Shown: piece by piece, positions 12,236 to 24,495 of the stretch | Numbering within the stretch: the first letter of the stretch is position 1 | Layout: the number at the start of each line of letters is the position of its first letter | DNA from: Phocoena phocoena | Taxonomy: Eukaryota; Chordata; Mammalia; Artiodactyla; Phocoenidae | Assembly (NCBI RefSeq): GCF_963924675.1 | Contig: NW_027077447.1 | Coordinates: 682,406-746,405 of the forward strand | Direction of reading: 5' to 3' | DNA length: 64,000 nt | Translations under genes and position numbers: made by a program | Notes under the pieces: model-generated | Databases searched by the model: none | Seen by the model: the letters and a program-made list of their open reading frames with translations, nothing else | What the model was told of the DNA's origin: nothing

Positions 12236-13983
12236 TATTCAGGAAAAAGCGCATACGCCCTTTTTGGCCAACCAAGCAAGCCTGTAAAGAAATCTGCACT
12301 ACAATGAAATCTCACTGCCCCCCCGGGCAAAAGGGCCATCTGAAAACAGTGTAAAATCCAGAAAGGTAGGACAGGATATGGAGAACAGGGAGCCTTGTTA
12401 TGCTGATTGCCAGGATGTAAATTGCCAACAGGCACCCTGGAGAAGTGTATGGTGTTTCCTGAAACACGTAAGAAACAAAGTAACACAGCCTATGGCACTT
12501 CCACTTATGGTCCTATAGCTTATGGAAATTAAAATCAAAAACAGACAGCCACCCCAATATTTGGGACGGCTGTGTTCACAAGAAGCTCGTCTACAGTACC
12601 AGGTAAATATCCCAGAAAGCAAAAAATGGATAAAGAAGTTGTGGCACGTACGTACAATGCATTATCACTCAGCAATGAAATCTGTGTCATCAGGCCCGAA
12701 GCGGCATAGTGAGTGGATGCAGGTACGGTGATTCTACGTGAACTACGTCACACAGAAAAAGAAACATCATAAGATATCACTAATACACGGAATGTAAACT
12801 TGACTACACATGAACTGAATTACAAAACAGAACAGGGTCTCAAATTTAGAAAACCAACTAGTGCTTGCTTATGGGGAAAGGTGCCTTGGGGTACTGCATA
12901 AAACCAGAGACTGAAATTAGCACAGATAACATTCCATAAGCCAAATATGTAATAGACAAGACCTACTCCTTGCTCAACGAAATGGACTCAACACCACATT
13001 TTCAACGCCTAAGCATATACCTGACTAGGAAGAATCTTAAAACCCATGGATAGATATGTCTCCGTAAGAGAATCAAGCATGTGTACAGCGGCCGAAACGC
13101 AGCAGTGAGAATCAGATAAATCCCATTATCAAAATAAATTTCGAAAACAAAACACAAAGACAGTGAAGTACAGAGCAATTCTTAAATAATTCACTCAGGG
13201 CATGTGATGCAACCGGGATTGACCACATCTACACCCAGAGCTGGTTGAGACATAAGTCTGGACACTTCAGGCTGATAGCATTGGTGAGTATCGGGGAGCA
13301 AATGCAGACCCTTTGAAGTCATACTGAATGGTACCCAATTCCATGGGTCCCAACACTCCAGGTTCAAGGCATTCTTCCTCCAGCTAAAACATGCATGGGA
13401 AACCCAGAGTATTGTCCACCGTGTGATTGGGAAACGATTTAAAATGCATCTCAGTTTTCGTATCCTGGTCCTCGGGTTCACCATTCCAGATGCTTTACTA
13501 ACACTCTCCCCGCTTGGAGAGTCAGTGCCTTTAACCTCCTCTTTGGCACAGCTTGAAATTTCTGTGCAAGAGGAACAGGAATAGGGAGAACCAATGAGAG
13601 ACTAGATGTAGGTGTCTGCACGGGCAAATGTAACGCTCATTGCCGACCAGGAAGAGGAATTAAACAAAGGCTCAGCATGCCCTGCTGAAAACAGTTTAGG
13701 GCTTGAAGCAATCCTGCGGTTTTGTGCCCAGCTCACAAGAAAGTGAGTTGAAGAAAGGAGCGCAGGGGCACTGTAATTCACAAACCTGCAGAGTTATAAA
13801 TGACAGCTATCCTCCAAAAATATATTGAAGTAAGCCTGCGAAGGGGACTTGAAAGTGGGGCAGAATTTCAGGAAAACGATTGCAAGGGGTAGACTGGAAT
13901 TGCCCTGAAAGCATAGGAAAAGAGGCAGAACGTCGACAATGATGCACTTGGTCAAAAAGGGCGTATGCGTTTTTTCCTGAATA
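12236..13983 (+). repeat. Satellite monomer M8 (1,748 bp), class A-a
   Basis: Class A first half with the CAACAGGCACCC variant shared with M4; class a second half. The opening right palindrome arm has CAGGAAAAAGCGC (A to G). Confidence 0.95.
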
Positions 13984-15733
13984 TATTCAGGAAAAAACGC
14001 ATAGGCCTTTTTGGCCAACCAAGCAAGCCTGTAAAAGAAATCTGCACTAGAATGAAATCTCACTGCCCCACCCCCGGGCAAAAGGGCCATCTGAAAAAAT
14101 TGTAAAATCCAGAAAGGTAGGACAGGATATGGAGAACAGGGAGCCTTGTTATGCTGATTGGCAGGATGTAAATTGCCAACAGCCACCCTGGAGAAGTGTA
14201 TGGTGTTTCCTGAAACAGGTAAGAAATAAAGCAACACAGCCTATGGCAATTGCACTTATGGTCCTATTGCATAGGGAAATTACAATCAAATACAGACAGC
14301 CACCCCAATATTTGGGACGGCTGTGTTCACAAGAAGCTTGTCTACAGTATCAGGTAAATATCCCAGAAAGCAAAAAATGGATAAAGAAGTTGTGGCACGT
14401 ACGTACAATGCAATATCACTCAGCAATGAAATCTTTGTCATCAGGCCCGTAGAGGCATAGTGAGTGGATGCAGGTACGGTGATTCTACGTGAACTACGTC
14501 ACACAGAAAAAGAAACATAATAAGATAACACTAATACACGGAATGTAAACTTGACTACACATGAACTGAATTACAAAACAGAACAGGGTCTCAAATTCAG
14601 AAAACCAACTAGTGCTTGCTTATGGGGAAAGGTGCCTTGGGGTGCTGCATAAAACCAGAGACTGAAATTAGCACAGATAACTTTCCATAAGCCAAATATG
14701 TAATAGACAAGACCTACTCCTTGCTCAACGAAATGGACCCAACACCACATATTCAACGCCTAGGAATATACCTGACTAGGAAGAATCTTAAAACCCATGG
14801 ATATATATGTCTCCGTAAGAGAAGAAAGCGTGTGTACAGTGGCCGAAACGCAGCAGTGAAAATCCGATAAATCCCATTATCAAAATAAATTTCGAAAACA
14901 AAACACAAAGACAGTGAAATAGAGAGCAACTCTTAAATAATTCACTCAGGGCATGTGATGCAACCGGGATTGACCACATCTACACCCAGAGCTGGTTGAG
15001 ACATAAGGCTGGAAACTTCCGGCTGATAGCATTGGTGAGTTTCGGTGAGCAAATGCAGACCCTTTGAAGTCATACTGCATGGTACCCATTCCATGGGTCC
15101 CAACTCTCCAGGTTCAAGGGATTCTTCCTTCAGCTAAAACATGCATGGGAAACACAGAGTATAGTACACCGTGAGATTGGGAAACGATTTAAAATGGATC
15201 TCAGTTTTCGTATCCTTCTCCTCGGGTTCACCATTCCAGACGCATTACTAACACTCTCCCCGCTTGGAGAGGCAGTGCCTTTAACCTCCTGTTTGGCACA
15301 GTTTGCAAATTCTGTGCAAGATGAACAGGAATAGGGAGAACCAATGAGAGACTAGCTGTAGGTGTCTGCACGGGCAAATGTAACACTCATTGCCCACCAG
15401 GAAGAGGAATTAAACAAAGGCTCAGTGTGCCCTGCTGGAAACAGATTAGGACCTGAAGCAATCCGGCGGTTTTATGCACAGCTCACAAGAAAGCGAGTTG
15501 AAGAAAGGAGCTCAGGGGCACTGTAATTCACAAACCTGAAGAGTTATAATTGACAGCTATACTCCAAAAATATATTGAAGTAAGCCTGCGAAGGGGACTT
15601 GAAAGCAGGGCAGAATTTAAGGAAAAAGATTGCAGGGGGTAGACTGGAATTGCCCTGAAAGCATAGGAAAAGAGACACAATGTCGACAGTGATGCCCTTG
15701 GCCAAGAAGGGCGTATGCGTTTTTTCCCGAATA
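13984..15733 (+). repeat. Satellite monomer M9 (1,750 bp), B-to-A hybrid, class a
   Basis: The L1-derived half starts as class B (CAATTGCACTTATGG, CCTATTGCATAGGG at about 14248-14278). It switches to class A within about 40 bases (ACAGACAGCCACC, CCAATATTTGGG, TTCACAAGAAG at about 14295-14335). This looks like a recombination or conversion junction. The opening palindrome right arm lost bases (GCATAGGCCTTTTTGG). Confidence 0.93.
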
Positions 15734-17480
15734 TATTCAGGAAAAAACGCATATGCACTTTTTGGCCAACCAAACAAGCCTGTAAAGGAAATCTGCACTA
15801 CAATGAAGTCTCACTGCCCCCCTGGCAAAAGGCCCATCTGAAAAAAGTGTAAAATCCAGAAAGGTAGGACAGGATATGTAGAACAGGGAGCCTTGTTATG
15901 TTGATTGGCAGGATGTAAATTGCCAGCAGCCACCCTGGAGAAGTGTATGGTGCTTCCTGAAAAACGTAAGAAACAAACCAACACAGCCTATGGCACTTCC
16001 ACTTATGGTCCTATAGCTTACGGAAATTAAAATCAAAAACAGACAGCCACCCCAATATTTGGGACGGCTGTGTTCAAAAGAAGCTCGTCTACAGTATCAG
16101 GTAAATATCCCAGAAAGCAAAAAATGGATAAAGAAGTTGTGGCACGTACGTACAATGCAATATCACTCAGCAATGAAATCTGTGTCATCAGGACCGTAGC
16201 GGCATAGTGAGTGGATGCAGGTACGGTGATTCTACGTGAACTACGTCACACAGAAAAAGAAACATCATAAGATATCACTAATACACGGAATGTAAACTTG
16301 ACTACACATGAACTGAATTACAAAACAGAACAGGGTCTCAAATTTAGAAAACCAACTAGTGCTTGCTTATGGGGAAAGTTGCCTTGGAGTGCTGCATAAA
16401 ACCAGAGACTGAAATTAGCACAGATAACATTCCATAAGCCAAATATGTAATAGACAAGACCTACTCCTTGCTCAACGAAATGGACTCAACACCACATATT
16501 CAACGCCTAGGAATATACCTGACTAGGAAGAATCTTAAAACCCATGGATATATATGTCTCCGTAAGAGAATCAAGCGTGTGTACAGCGGCTGAAACGCAG
16601 CAGTGATAATCCGATAAATCCCATTATCAAAATAAATTTCGAAAACAAAACACAAAGACAGTGAAATAGAGAGCAATTCTTAAATAATTCACTCAGGGCA
16701 TGTGATGCAACCGGGATTGACCACATCTACACCCAGAGCTGGTTGAGACATAAGGCTGGACACTTCAGGCTGATAGCATTGGTGAGTTTCGGTGAGCAAA
16801 TGCACACCCTTTGAAGTCATACTGCATGGTACCCATTCCATGGGTCCCAACTCTCCAGGTTCAAGGGATTCTTCCTCCAGCTAAAACATGCATGGGAAAC
16901 CCAGAGTATCGTCCACCGTGTGATTGGGAAACGATTTAAAATGCATCTCAGTTTTCGTATCCTGGTCCTCGGGTTCACCATTCCAGATGCTTTACTAACA
17001 CTCTCCCCGCTTGGAGAGTCAGTGCCCTTAACCTCCTCTTTGACACAGCTTGCAATTTCTGTGCAAGATGAACAGGAATAGGGAGAACCAATGAGAGACT
17101 AGCTGTAGGTGTCTGCACGGGCAAATGTAACGCTCATTGCCCACCAGGAAGAGGAACTAAACAAAGGCTCAGTGTGCCCTGCTGGAAAGAGATTAGGGCC
17201 TGAAGCAATCTTACGGTTTTTTGCCCAGCTCACAAGAAAGCGAGTTGAAGAGAGGACCTCAGGGGCACTGTAATTCACAAACCTGCAGAGTTATAAATGA
17301 CAGCTATCCTCCAAAAATATATTGAAGTAAGCCTGCGAAGGGGACTTGAAAGCGGGGCAGATTTTCAGGAAAACCATTGCAGGGCGTAGACTGGAATTGC
17401 CCTGAAAGCATAGGAAAAGAGGCAGAACGTCGACAATGATGCACTTGGCCAAAAAGGGCGTATGCGTTTTTTCCTGAATA
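15734..17480 (+). repeat. Satellite monomer M10 (1,747 bp), class A-a, twin of M5
   Basis: Shares the rare M5 variants over roughly 15.95-17.05 kb. It differs from M5 at scattered sites (for example CACACCCTTT near 16802). Its opening palindrome is asymmetric: left arm GGCCAAGAAGGGCG, core CCCGAATATATTCAGG, right arm CGCATATGCAC. Confidence 0.95.
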
Positions 17481-19226
17481 TATTCAGGAAAAAACGCATA
17501 CGCCCTTTTTGGCCAACCAAGCAAGCCTGTAAAGGAAATCTGCACTACAATGAAGTCTCACTGACCCCGGGAAAAAGGGCCATCTGAAAAAAGTGTAAAA
17601 TCCAGAAAGGTAGGACAGGATATGGAGAACAGGGAGCCTTGTTTTGCTGATTGGCAGGATGTAAATTGCCAGCAGCCACCCTGGAGAAGTGTATGGTGTT
17701 TCCTGAAACACGTAAGAAACAAAGCAACACAGCCTATGGCACTTCCACTTATGGTCCTATAGCTTACGGAAATTAAAATCAAAAACAGACAGCCACCCAA
17801 ATATTTGGGACGGCTGTGTTCCCAAGAAGCTCGTCTACAGTACCAGGTAAATATCCCAGAAAGCAAAAAATGGATAAAGAAGTTGTGGCACGTATGGGCA
17901 ATGCAACATCACTCAGCAATGAAATCTGTGTCATCAGGCCCGTAGCGTCATAGTGAGTGGATGCAGGTACGGTGATTCTACGTGAACTACGTCATACAGA
18001 AAAAGAAACATCATAAGATATCACTAATACACGGAATGTAAACTTGACTACACATGAACTGAATTACAAAACAGAACAGGGTCTCAAGTTTAGAAAACCA
18101 ACTAGTGCTTGCTTATGGGGAAAGCTGCATTGGGGTGCTGCATAAAACCAGAGACTGAAATTAGCACAGATAACATTCCAAAAGCCAAATATGTAATAGA
18201 CAAGACCTACTCCTTGCTCAACGAAATGGACTCAACACCACATATTCAACGCCTAGGAATATACCTGACTAGGAAGAATCTTAAAACCCATGGATATATA
18301 TGTCTCCGTAAGAGAATCAAGCGTGTGTACAGCGGCATAAACACAGCAGTGAAAATCCGATAAATCCCATTATCAAAATAAATTTCAAAAACAAAACACA
18401 AAGACAGTGAAATAGAGAGCAATTCTTAAATAATTCACTCAGGGCATGTGATGCAACCGGGATTTAACACATCTACACCCAGAGCTGGTTGAGACATAAG
18501 GCTGGACACTTCAGGCTGATAGCATTGGTGAGTTTTGGTGAGCAAATGCAGACCCTTTGAAGTCATACTGCATGGTACCTATTCCATGGGTCCCAACTCT
18601 TCAGGTTCAAGGGATTCTTCCTCCAGCTAAAACATGCATGGGAAACCCACAGTATGGTCCACCGTGTGATTGGGAAACGATTTAAAATGCATCTCAGTTT
18701 TCGTATCCTGGTCCTCGGGTTCACAATTCCAGATGCTTTACTAAAACTCTCCCCGCTTGGAGAGTCAGTGCCTTTAACCTCCTCTTTGGCACAGCTTGCA
18801 ATTTCTGTGCAAGATGAACAGGAATAGGGAGAACCAATGAGAGACTAGCTGTAGGTGTCTGCACGGGCAAATGTAACGCTCATTTCCCACCAGGAAGAGG
18901 AATTAACCAAAGGCTCAGCGTGCCCTGCCGGAAAGAGATTAGGGCCTTAAGCAATCCTGCGGTTTTCTGCCCAGCTCACAAGAAAGCGAGTTGAAGAAAG
19001 GAGCTCAGGGGCACTGTAATTCACAAACCTGCAGAGTTATAAATGACAGCTATCCTCCAAAAATATATTGAAGTAAGCCTGCGAAGGGGACTGGAAAGCG
19101 GGGCAGAATTTCCGAAAAACGATTGCAGGGGGTAGACTGGAATTGCCCAGAAAGCATAGGAAAAGAGGCAGAACGTCGACAATGATGCACTTGGCCAAAA
19201 AGGGCGTATGCGTTTTTTCCTGAATA
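17481..19226 (+). repeat. Satellite monomer M11 (1,746 bp), A-to-B hybrid, class b
   Basis: Class A at about 17760 (CCTATAGCTTACGG, CAAATATTTGGG), switching to class B by about 17820 (TTCCCAAGAAGC, CAGTACCAGG). The second half is class b. CGGCATAAACACAGCAG replaces the usual CGGCCGAAACGCAGCAG at about 18334. Confidence 0.94.
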
Positions 19227-20967
19227 TATTCAGGAAAAAACGCATACGCCCTTTTTGGCCATCCAAGCAAGCCTGTAAAGGAAATCTGCACTACAATGAA
19301 GTCTCACTGCCCCCCAGGCAAAAGGGCCATCTGAAAAATGTGTAAAATCCAGAAAGGTAGGACAGGATATGGAGAACAGGGAGCCTTGTTATGCTGTTTG
19401 GCAGGATGTAAACTGCCAGCAGCCACCCTGGAGAAGTGTATGGTGTTTCCTGAAACACGTAAGAAACAAAGCAACGCAGCCTATGGCACTTCCACTTATG
19501 GACCTATAGCTTACGGAAATTAAAACAAAAACAGCCACCCCAAAATTTGGGACGGCTGTGTTCCCAAGAAGCTCGTCTACAGTACCAGGTAAATATCCTA
19601 GAAAGCAAAAATGGATAAAGAAGTTGTGGCACGTACGTGCAATGCAATATCACTCAGCAATGAAATCTGTGTCATCAGGCCCGTAGCGGCATAGTGAGTG
19701 GATGCAGGTACGGTGATTCTACGTGAACTACGTCACACAGAAAAAGAAACATCATAAGATATCACTAATACACGGAATGTAAACTTGACTACACATGAAC
19801 TGAATTACAAAACAGAACAGGGTCTCAAATTTAGAAAACCAACTAGTGCTTGCTTATGGGGAAAGGTGCCTTGGGGTGCTGCATAAAACCAGAGACTGAA
19901 ATTAGCACAGATAACTTTCCATAAGCCAAATATGTAATAGACAAGACCTACTCCTTGCACAACGAAATGGACCCAACACCACATATTCAACGCCTAGGAA
20001 TATACCTGACTAGGAAGAATCTTAAAACCCATGGATATATATGTCTCTGTAAGAGAATCAAGCGTGTGTACAGCGGCCGAAACGCAGCAGTGAGAATCCG
20101 ATAAATCCCATTATCAAAATAAATTTCGAAAACAAAACACAAAGACAGTGAAATAGAGAGCAAATCTTAAATAATTCACTCAGGGCATGTGATGCAACCG
20201 GGATTGACCACATCTACACCCAGAGCTGGTTGAGACATAAGGCTGGACACTTCAGGCTGATAGCATTGGTGAGTTTCGGTGAGCAAATGCAGACCCTTTG
20301 AAGTCATACTGCATGGTACCCATTCCATGGGTCCCAACTCTCCAGGTTCAAGGGATTCTTCCTCCAGCTAAAACATGCATGGGAAACCCAGAGTATCGTC
20401 CACCGTGTGATTGGGAAACGATTTAAAATGCATCTCAGTTTTCGTATCCTGGTCCTCGGGTTCACCATTCCAGATGCTTTACTAACACTCTCCCCGCTTG
20501 GAGAGTCAGTGCCTTTAACCTCCTCTTTGGCACAGCTTGAAATTTCTGTGCAAGAGGAACAGGAATAGGGAGCACCAATGAGAGACTAGATGTAGGTGTC
20601 TGCACGGGCAAATGTAACGCTCATTTCCCACCAGGAAGAGGAATTAAACAAAGGCTCAGTGTGCCCTGCTGGAAACAGATTAGGGCCTGAAGCAATCCTG
20701 CGGTTTTGTGCCCAGCTCACAAGAAAGCGAGTTGAAGAAAGGAGCTCAGGGGCACTGTAATTCACAAACCTGCAGAGTTATAAATGACAGCTATCCTCCA
20801 AAAATATATTGAAGTAAGCCTGCGAAGGGGACTTGAAAGCGGGGCAGAATTTCAGGAAAACGATTGCAGGGGGTAGACTGGAATTGCCCTGAAAGCATAG
20901 GAAAAGAGGCAGAACGTCGACAATGATGCACTTGGCCAAAAAGGGCGTATGCGTTTTTTCCTGAATA
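19227..20967 (+). repeat. Satellite monomer M12 (1,741 bp), A-to-B hybrid, class a
   Basis: Shortest core monomer. Several bases are lost where consensus reads AAAATCAAAAACAGACAGCC (here AAAACAAAAACAGCC at about 19522). It begins as class A and ends the L1 half as class B. The second half is class a, with GAAATTTCTGTGCAAGAGG as in M8. Confidence 0.94.
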
Positions 20968-21003
20968 TATTCAGGAAAAAACGCATACGCCCTTTTTGGC
21001 CAA
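20932..21003. repeat. Consensus 72 bp perfect satellite palindrome
   Basis: Best example of the palindrome that ends one monomer and starts the next. It has two 36-base arms, no spacer and no mismatch, centred at 20967/20968. The arms run TTGGCC, A-run, GGGCGTATGCG, T-run, CCTGAATA and the exact reverse complement. Extending one base further breaks symmetry. Equivalent palindromes are centred at about 1758, 3505, 5251, 6996, 8743, 10490, 12235, 13983, 15733, 17480, 19226, 22714, 24459, 32609, 39218, 40954, 42700, 44446, 46192, 47938, 56088 and 62697. Confidence 0.96.
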
Positions 21004-22714
21004 CCAAGCAAGCCTGTAAAGGAAATCTGCACTCCAATGAAGTCTCACTGCCCCCCGGGCAAAAGGGCCATCTGAAAAAAGTGTAAAATCCAGAAAGGTA
21101 GGACAGGATATGGAGAACAGGGAGCCTTGTTATGCTGATTGGCACGATGTAAATTGTGAACAGCCACCCTGGAGAAGTGTATGGTGTTTCCTGAAACACG
21201 TAAGAAATAAAGCAACACAGCCTATGGCAATTGCACTTATGGTCCTATTCCTAAGGGAAATTAAAATCAAAAACAGAGAGCCACCCCACAGTTTGGGACG
21301 GCTGTGTTCCCAAGAAGCTCGTCTACAGTACCAGGTAAATATCCCAGAAAGCAAAAAATGGATAAAGAAGTTGTGGCACGTACGTGCAATGCAGTATCAC
21401 TCAGCAATGAAATCTGTGTCATCAGGCCCATAGCGGCATAGTGAGTGGATGCAGGTACGGTGATTCTACGTGAACTACGTCACACAGAAAAAGAAACATC
21501 ATAAGATATCACTAATACACGGAATGTAAACTTGACTACACATGAACTGAATTACAAAACAGAACAGGGTCTCAAATTTAGAAAACAAACTAGTGCTTGC
21601 TTATGGGGAAAGGTGCCTTGGGGTGCTGCATAAAACCAGAGACTGAAATTAGCACAGATAACATTCCATAAGCCAAATATGTAATAGACAAGACCTACTC
21701 CTTGCTCAACGAAATGGACTCAACACCACATATTCAACGCCTAAGAATATACCTGACTAGGAAGAATCTTAAAACCCATGGATATATATGTCTCTGTAAG
21801 AGAATCAAGCGTGTGTACAGCGGCCGAAACGCAGCAGTGAAAATCCGATAAATCCCATTATCAAAATAAATTTCGAAAACAAAACACAAAGACAGTGAAA
21901 TAGAGAGCAATTCTTAAATAATTCACTCAGGGCATGTGATGCAACCGGGATTGACCACATCTACACCCACAGCTGGTTGAGACATAAGGCTGGACACTTC
22001 AGGCTGATAGCATTGGTGAGTTTCGGTGAGCAAATGCAGACCCTTTGAAGTCATACTGCATGGTACCTATTCCATGGGTCCCAACACTTCAGGTTCAAGG
22101 GATTCTTCCTCCAGCTAAAACATGCATGGGAAACCCACAGTATGGTCCACCGTGTGATTGGGAATCGATTTAAAATGCATCTCAGTTTTCGTATCCTGGT
22201 CCTTGGGTTCACCATTCCAGATGCTTTACTAACACTCTCCCCGCTTGGAGAGTCAGTGCCTTTAACGTCCTGTTTTGCACAGCTTGCAATTTCTGTGCAA
22301 GATGAACAGGAATAGGGAGAACCAATGAGAGACTAGCTGTAGGTGTCTGCACGGGCAAATGTAATGCTCATTTCCCACCAGGAAGAGGAATTAACCAAAG
22401 GCTCAGCGTGCCCTGCTGGTAACAGATTAGTGCCTGAAACAATCCTATGGTTTTGTGCCCAGCTCACAAGAAAGCGAGTTGAAGAAAGGAGCTCAGTGGC
22501 ACTGTAATTCACAAACCTGCAGAGTTATAAATGACAGCTATCTTCCAAAAGTATATTGAAGTAAGCCTGCGAAGGGGACTTGAAAGCGGGGCAGAATTTC
22601 AGGAAAACGATTGCAGGTGGTAGATTGGAATTGCCCTGAAAGCATAGGAAAAGAGGCACAAAGTGGACAATGATGCACTTGGCCAAAAAGGGCGTATGCG
22701 TTTTTTCCTGAATA
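20968..22714 (+). repeat. Satellite monomer M13 (1,747 bp), class B-b
   Basis: Class B first half, with the 107-codon ORF2-like frame open at 21110-21433. Class b second half. AATTGTGAACAGCC at about 21143 is shared with the monomer at 42701, and CTTCCAAAAGTATATTG at about 22541 with the one ending at 47938. Confidence 0.95.
21030..21830 (+). mobile_element. L1-derived half of the satellite monomer (representative, M13)
   Basis: About 800 bases collinear with the 3' end of a cetartiodactyl L1. In order: the AATGA..TCTCAC and GGGCCATC..AAAAAGT stretch, GGAGAACAGGGA, GATGTAAATTG, the TGG.GAA..GTATGG block, TGGATAAAGAAGTTGTGG (ORF2 WIKK.W), the AAGATATCACTAATAC start of the 3'UTR, TGAACTGAATTACAAAACAG, GGGGAAAGGTG, and GTAATAGACAAGACCTACT. 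The same order is seen in the clear L1 copy at 33.37-34.09 kb. There is no poly(A) and no target duplication, so this is an ancient fragment that became part of the repeat unit. The same segment occupies about +60 to +870 of every monomer. Divergence from L1 is high, so the limits are approximate. Confidence 0.8.
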
Positions 22715-24459
22715 TATTCAGGAAAAAACGCATATGCACTTTTTGGCCAACCAAGCAAGACTGTAAAGGAAATCTGCACTACAATGTAGTCTCACTGCCC
22801 CCCTGGCAAAAGGGCCATCTGAAAAAAGTTTAAAATCCAGAAAGGTAAGACAGGATATGGAGAACAGGGAGCCTTGTTATGCTGATTGGGATGATGTAAA
22901 TTGCCAACAGCCACCCTGGAGAAGTGTATGGTGTTTCCTGAAACACGTAAGAAATAAAGGAACACAGCTTATGGCAATTGCACTTATGGTCCTCTTGCTT
23001 AGGGAAATTAAAATCAAAAACAGAGATCCACCCCAAAATTTGGGACGGCTGTGTTCCCAAGAAGCTCGTCTACAGTTCCAGGTAAATATCCCAGAAAGCA
23101 AAAAATGGATAAAGAAGTTGTGGCACGTACGTGCAATGCAATATCACTCAGCAATGAAATCTGTGTCATCAGGCCCGTAGCGGCATAGTGAGTGGATGCA
23201 GGTACGGTGATTCTACGTGAACTACATCACACAGAAATAGAAACATCATAAGATATCACTAATACACGGAGTGTAAATTTAACTACACATGAACTGAATT
23301 ACAAAACAGAACAGGGTCTCAAATTTAGAAAACCAACTAGTGCTTGCTTATGGGGAAATGTGCGTTGGGATGCTGCATAAAACCAGAGAGTGAAATTAGC
23401 ACAGATAACTTTCCATAAGCCAAATATGTAATAGACAAGACCTACTCCTTGCTCAACGAAATGGACTCAACACCACATATTCAACGCCTAAGAATATACC
23501 TGACTAGGAAGAATCTTAAAACCCATGGATTTATATGTCTCCGTAAGAGAATCAAGTGTGTGTACAGCGACATAAACGCAGCAGGGAAAATCTGATAAAT
23601 CCTATTATCAAAATAAATTTCAAAAACAAAACACAAAGACAGTGAAATAGAGAGCAATTCTTAAACAATTCACTCAGGGCCTTTGATGCAACCGGGATTG
23701 ACCACATCTACACCCACAGCTGGTTGAGACATAAGGCTGGACACTTCAGGCTGATAGCATTGGTGAGTTTCGGTGAGCAAATGCAGACCCTTTGAAGTCA
23801 TACTGCATGGTACCCATTCCATGGGTCCCAACTCTCCAGGTTCAAGAGATTCTTCCTCCAGCTAAAACATGCATGGGAAACCCAGAGTATCGTCCACCGT
23901 GTGATTGGGAAATGATTTAAAATGCATCTCAGTTTTCGTATCCTGGTCCTCGTGTTCACCATTCCAGATGCTTTACTAACACTCTCCCCGCTTGGAGAGT
24001 CAGTGCCTTTAACCTCCTCTTTGGCACAGCTTGCAATTTCTGTGCAAGATGAACAGGAATAGGGAGAACCAATGAGAGACTAGCTGTAGTTGTCTGCACG
24101 GGCAAATGTAATGCTCATTTCCCACCAGGAATAGGAATTAACCAAAGGCTCAGCGTGCCCTGCTGGAAAGAGATTAGTGCCTGAAGCAATCCTGCGTTTT
24201 TGTGCCCAGCTCACAAGAAAGCGAGTTGAAGAAAGGAGCTCAGGGGCACTGTAATTCACAAACCTGCAGAGTTATAAATGACAGCTATCCTCCAAAAATA
24301 TATTGAAGTAAGCCTGCAAAGGGGACTTGAAAGCGGGGCAGAAATTCAGGAAAACGATTGAAGGGTTAAACTGGAATTGCACTTAAAGAATAGGAAAAGA
24401 GGCAGAACGTCGATAATGATGCACTTGTCCAAAAAGTGCGGATGCTTTTTTCCTTAAAT
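22715..24459 (+). repeat. Satellite monomer M14 (1,745 bp), class B-a, diverging
   Basis: Last monomer before the edge variant. It is class B (CCTCTTGCTTAGGG at about 22992; the frame at 22857-23180 is open) and class a. It accumulates private changes (TTGGGATGATGTAAATTG at about 22886, GGTAAGACAGG at about 22844). The opening palindrome is asymmetric (right arm CGCATATGCAC). Confidence 0.94.
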
Positions 24460-24495
24460 ATATTAAGGAAAAAACGCATACGCACTTTTTGGCCA
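24424..24495. repeat. Edge-variant palindrome with mirrored core change
   Basis: Palindrome of the edge monomer. The central CCTGAA..TTCAGG has become CCTTAA..TTAAGG (G to T mirrored by C to A) plus one extra A. The flanking arms are no longer perfectly matched (left GTGCGGATGC, right GCATACGCAC). In the duplicate copy at about 47,938 only the left side carries the change. Confidence 0.8.

Noticed and set aside
1..24459. CRISPR-like or other prokaryotic repeat system
   Set aside because: The period is 1.75 kb with no short repeat/spacer pattern, and the L1 sequences are mammalian.
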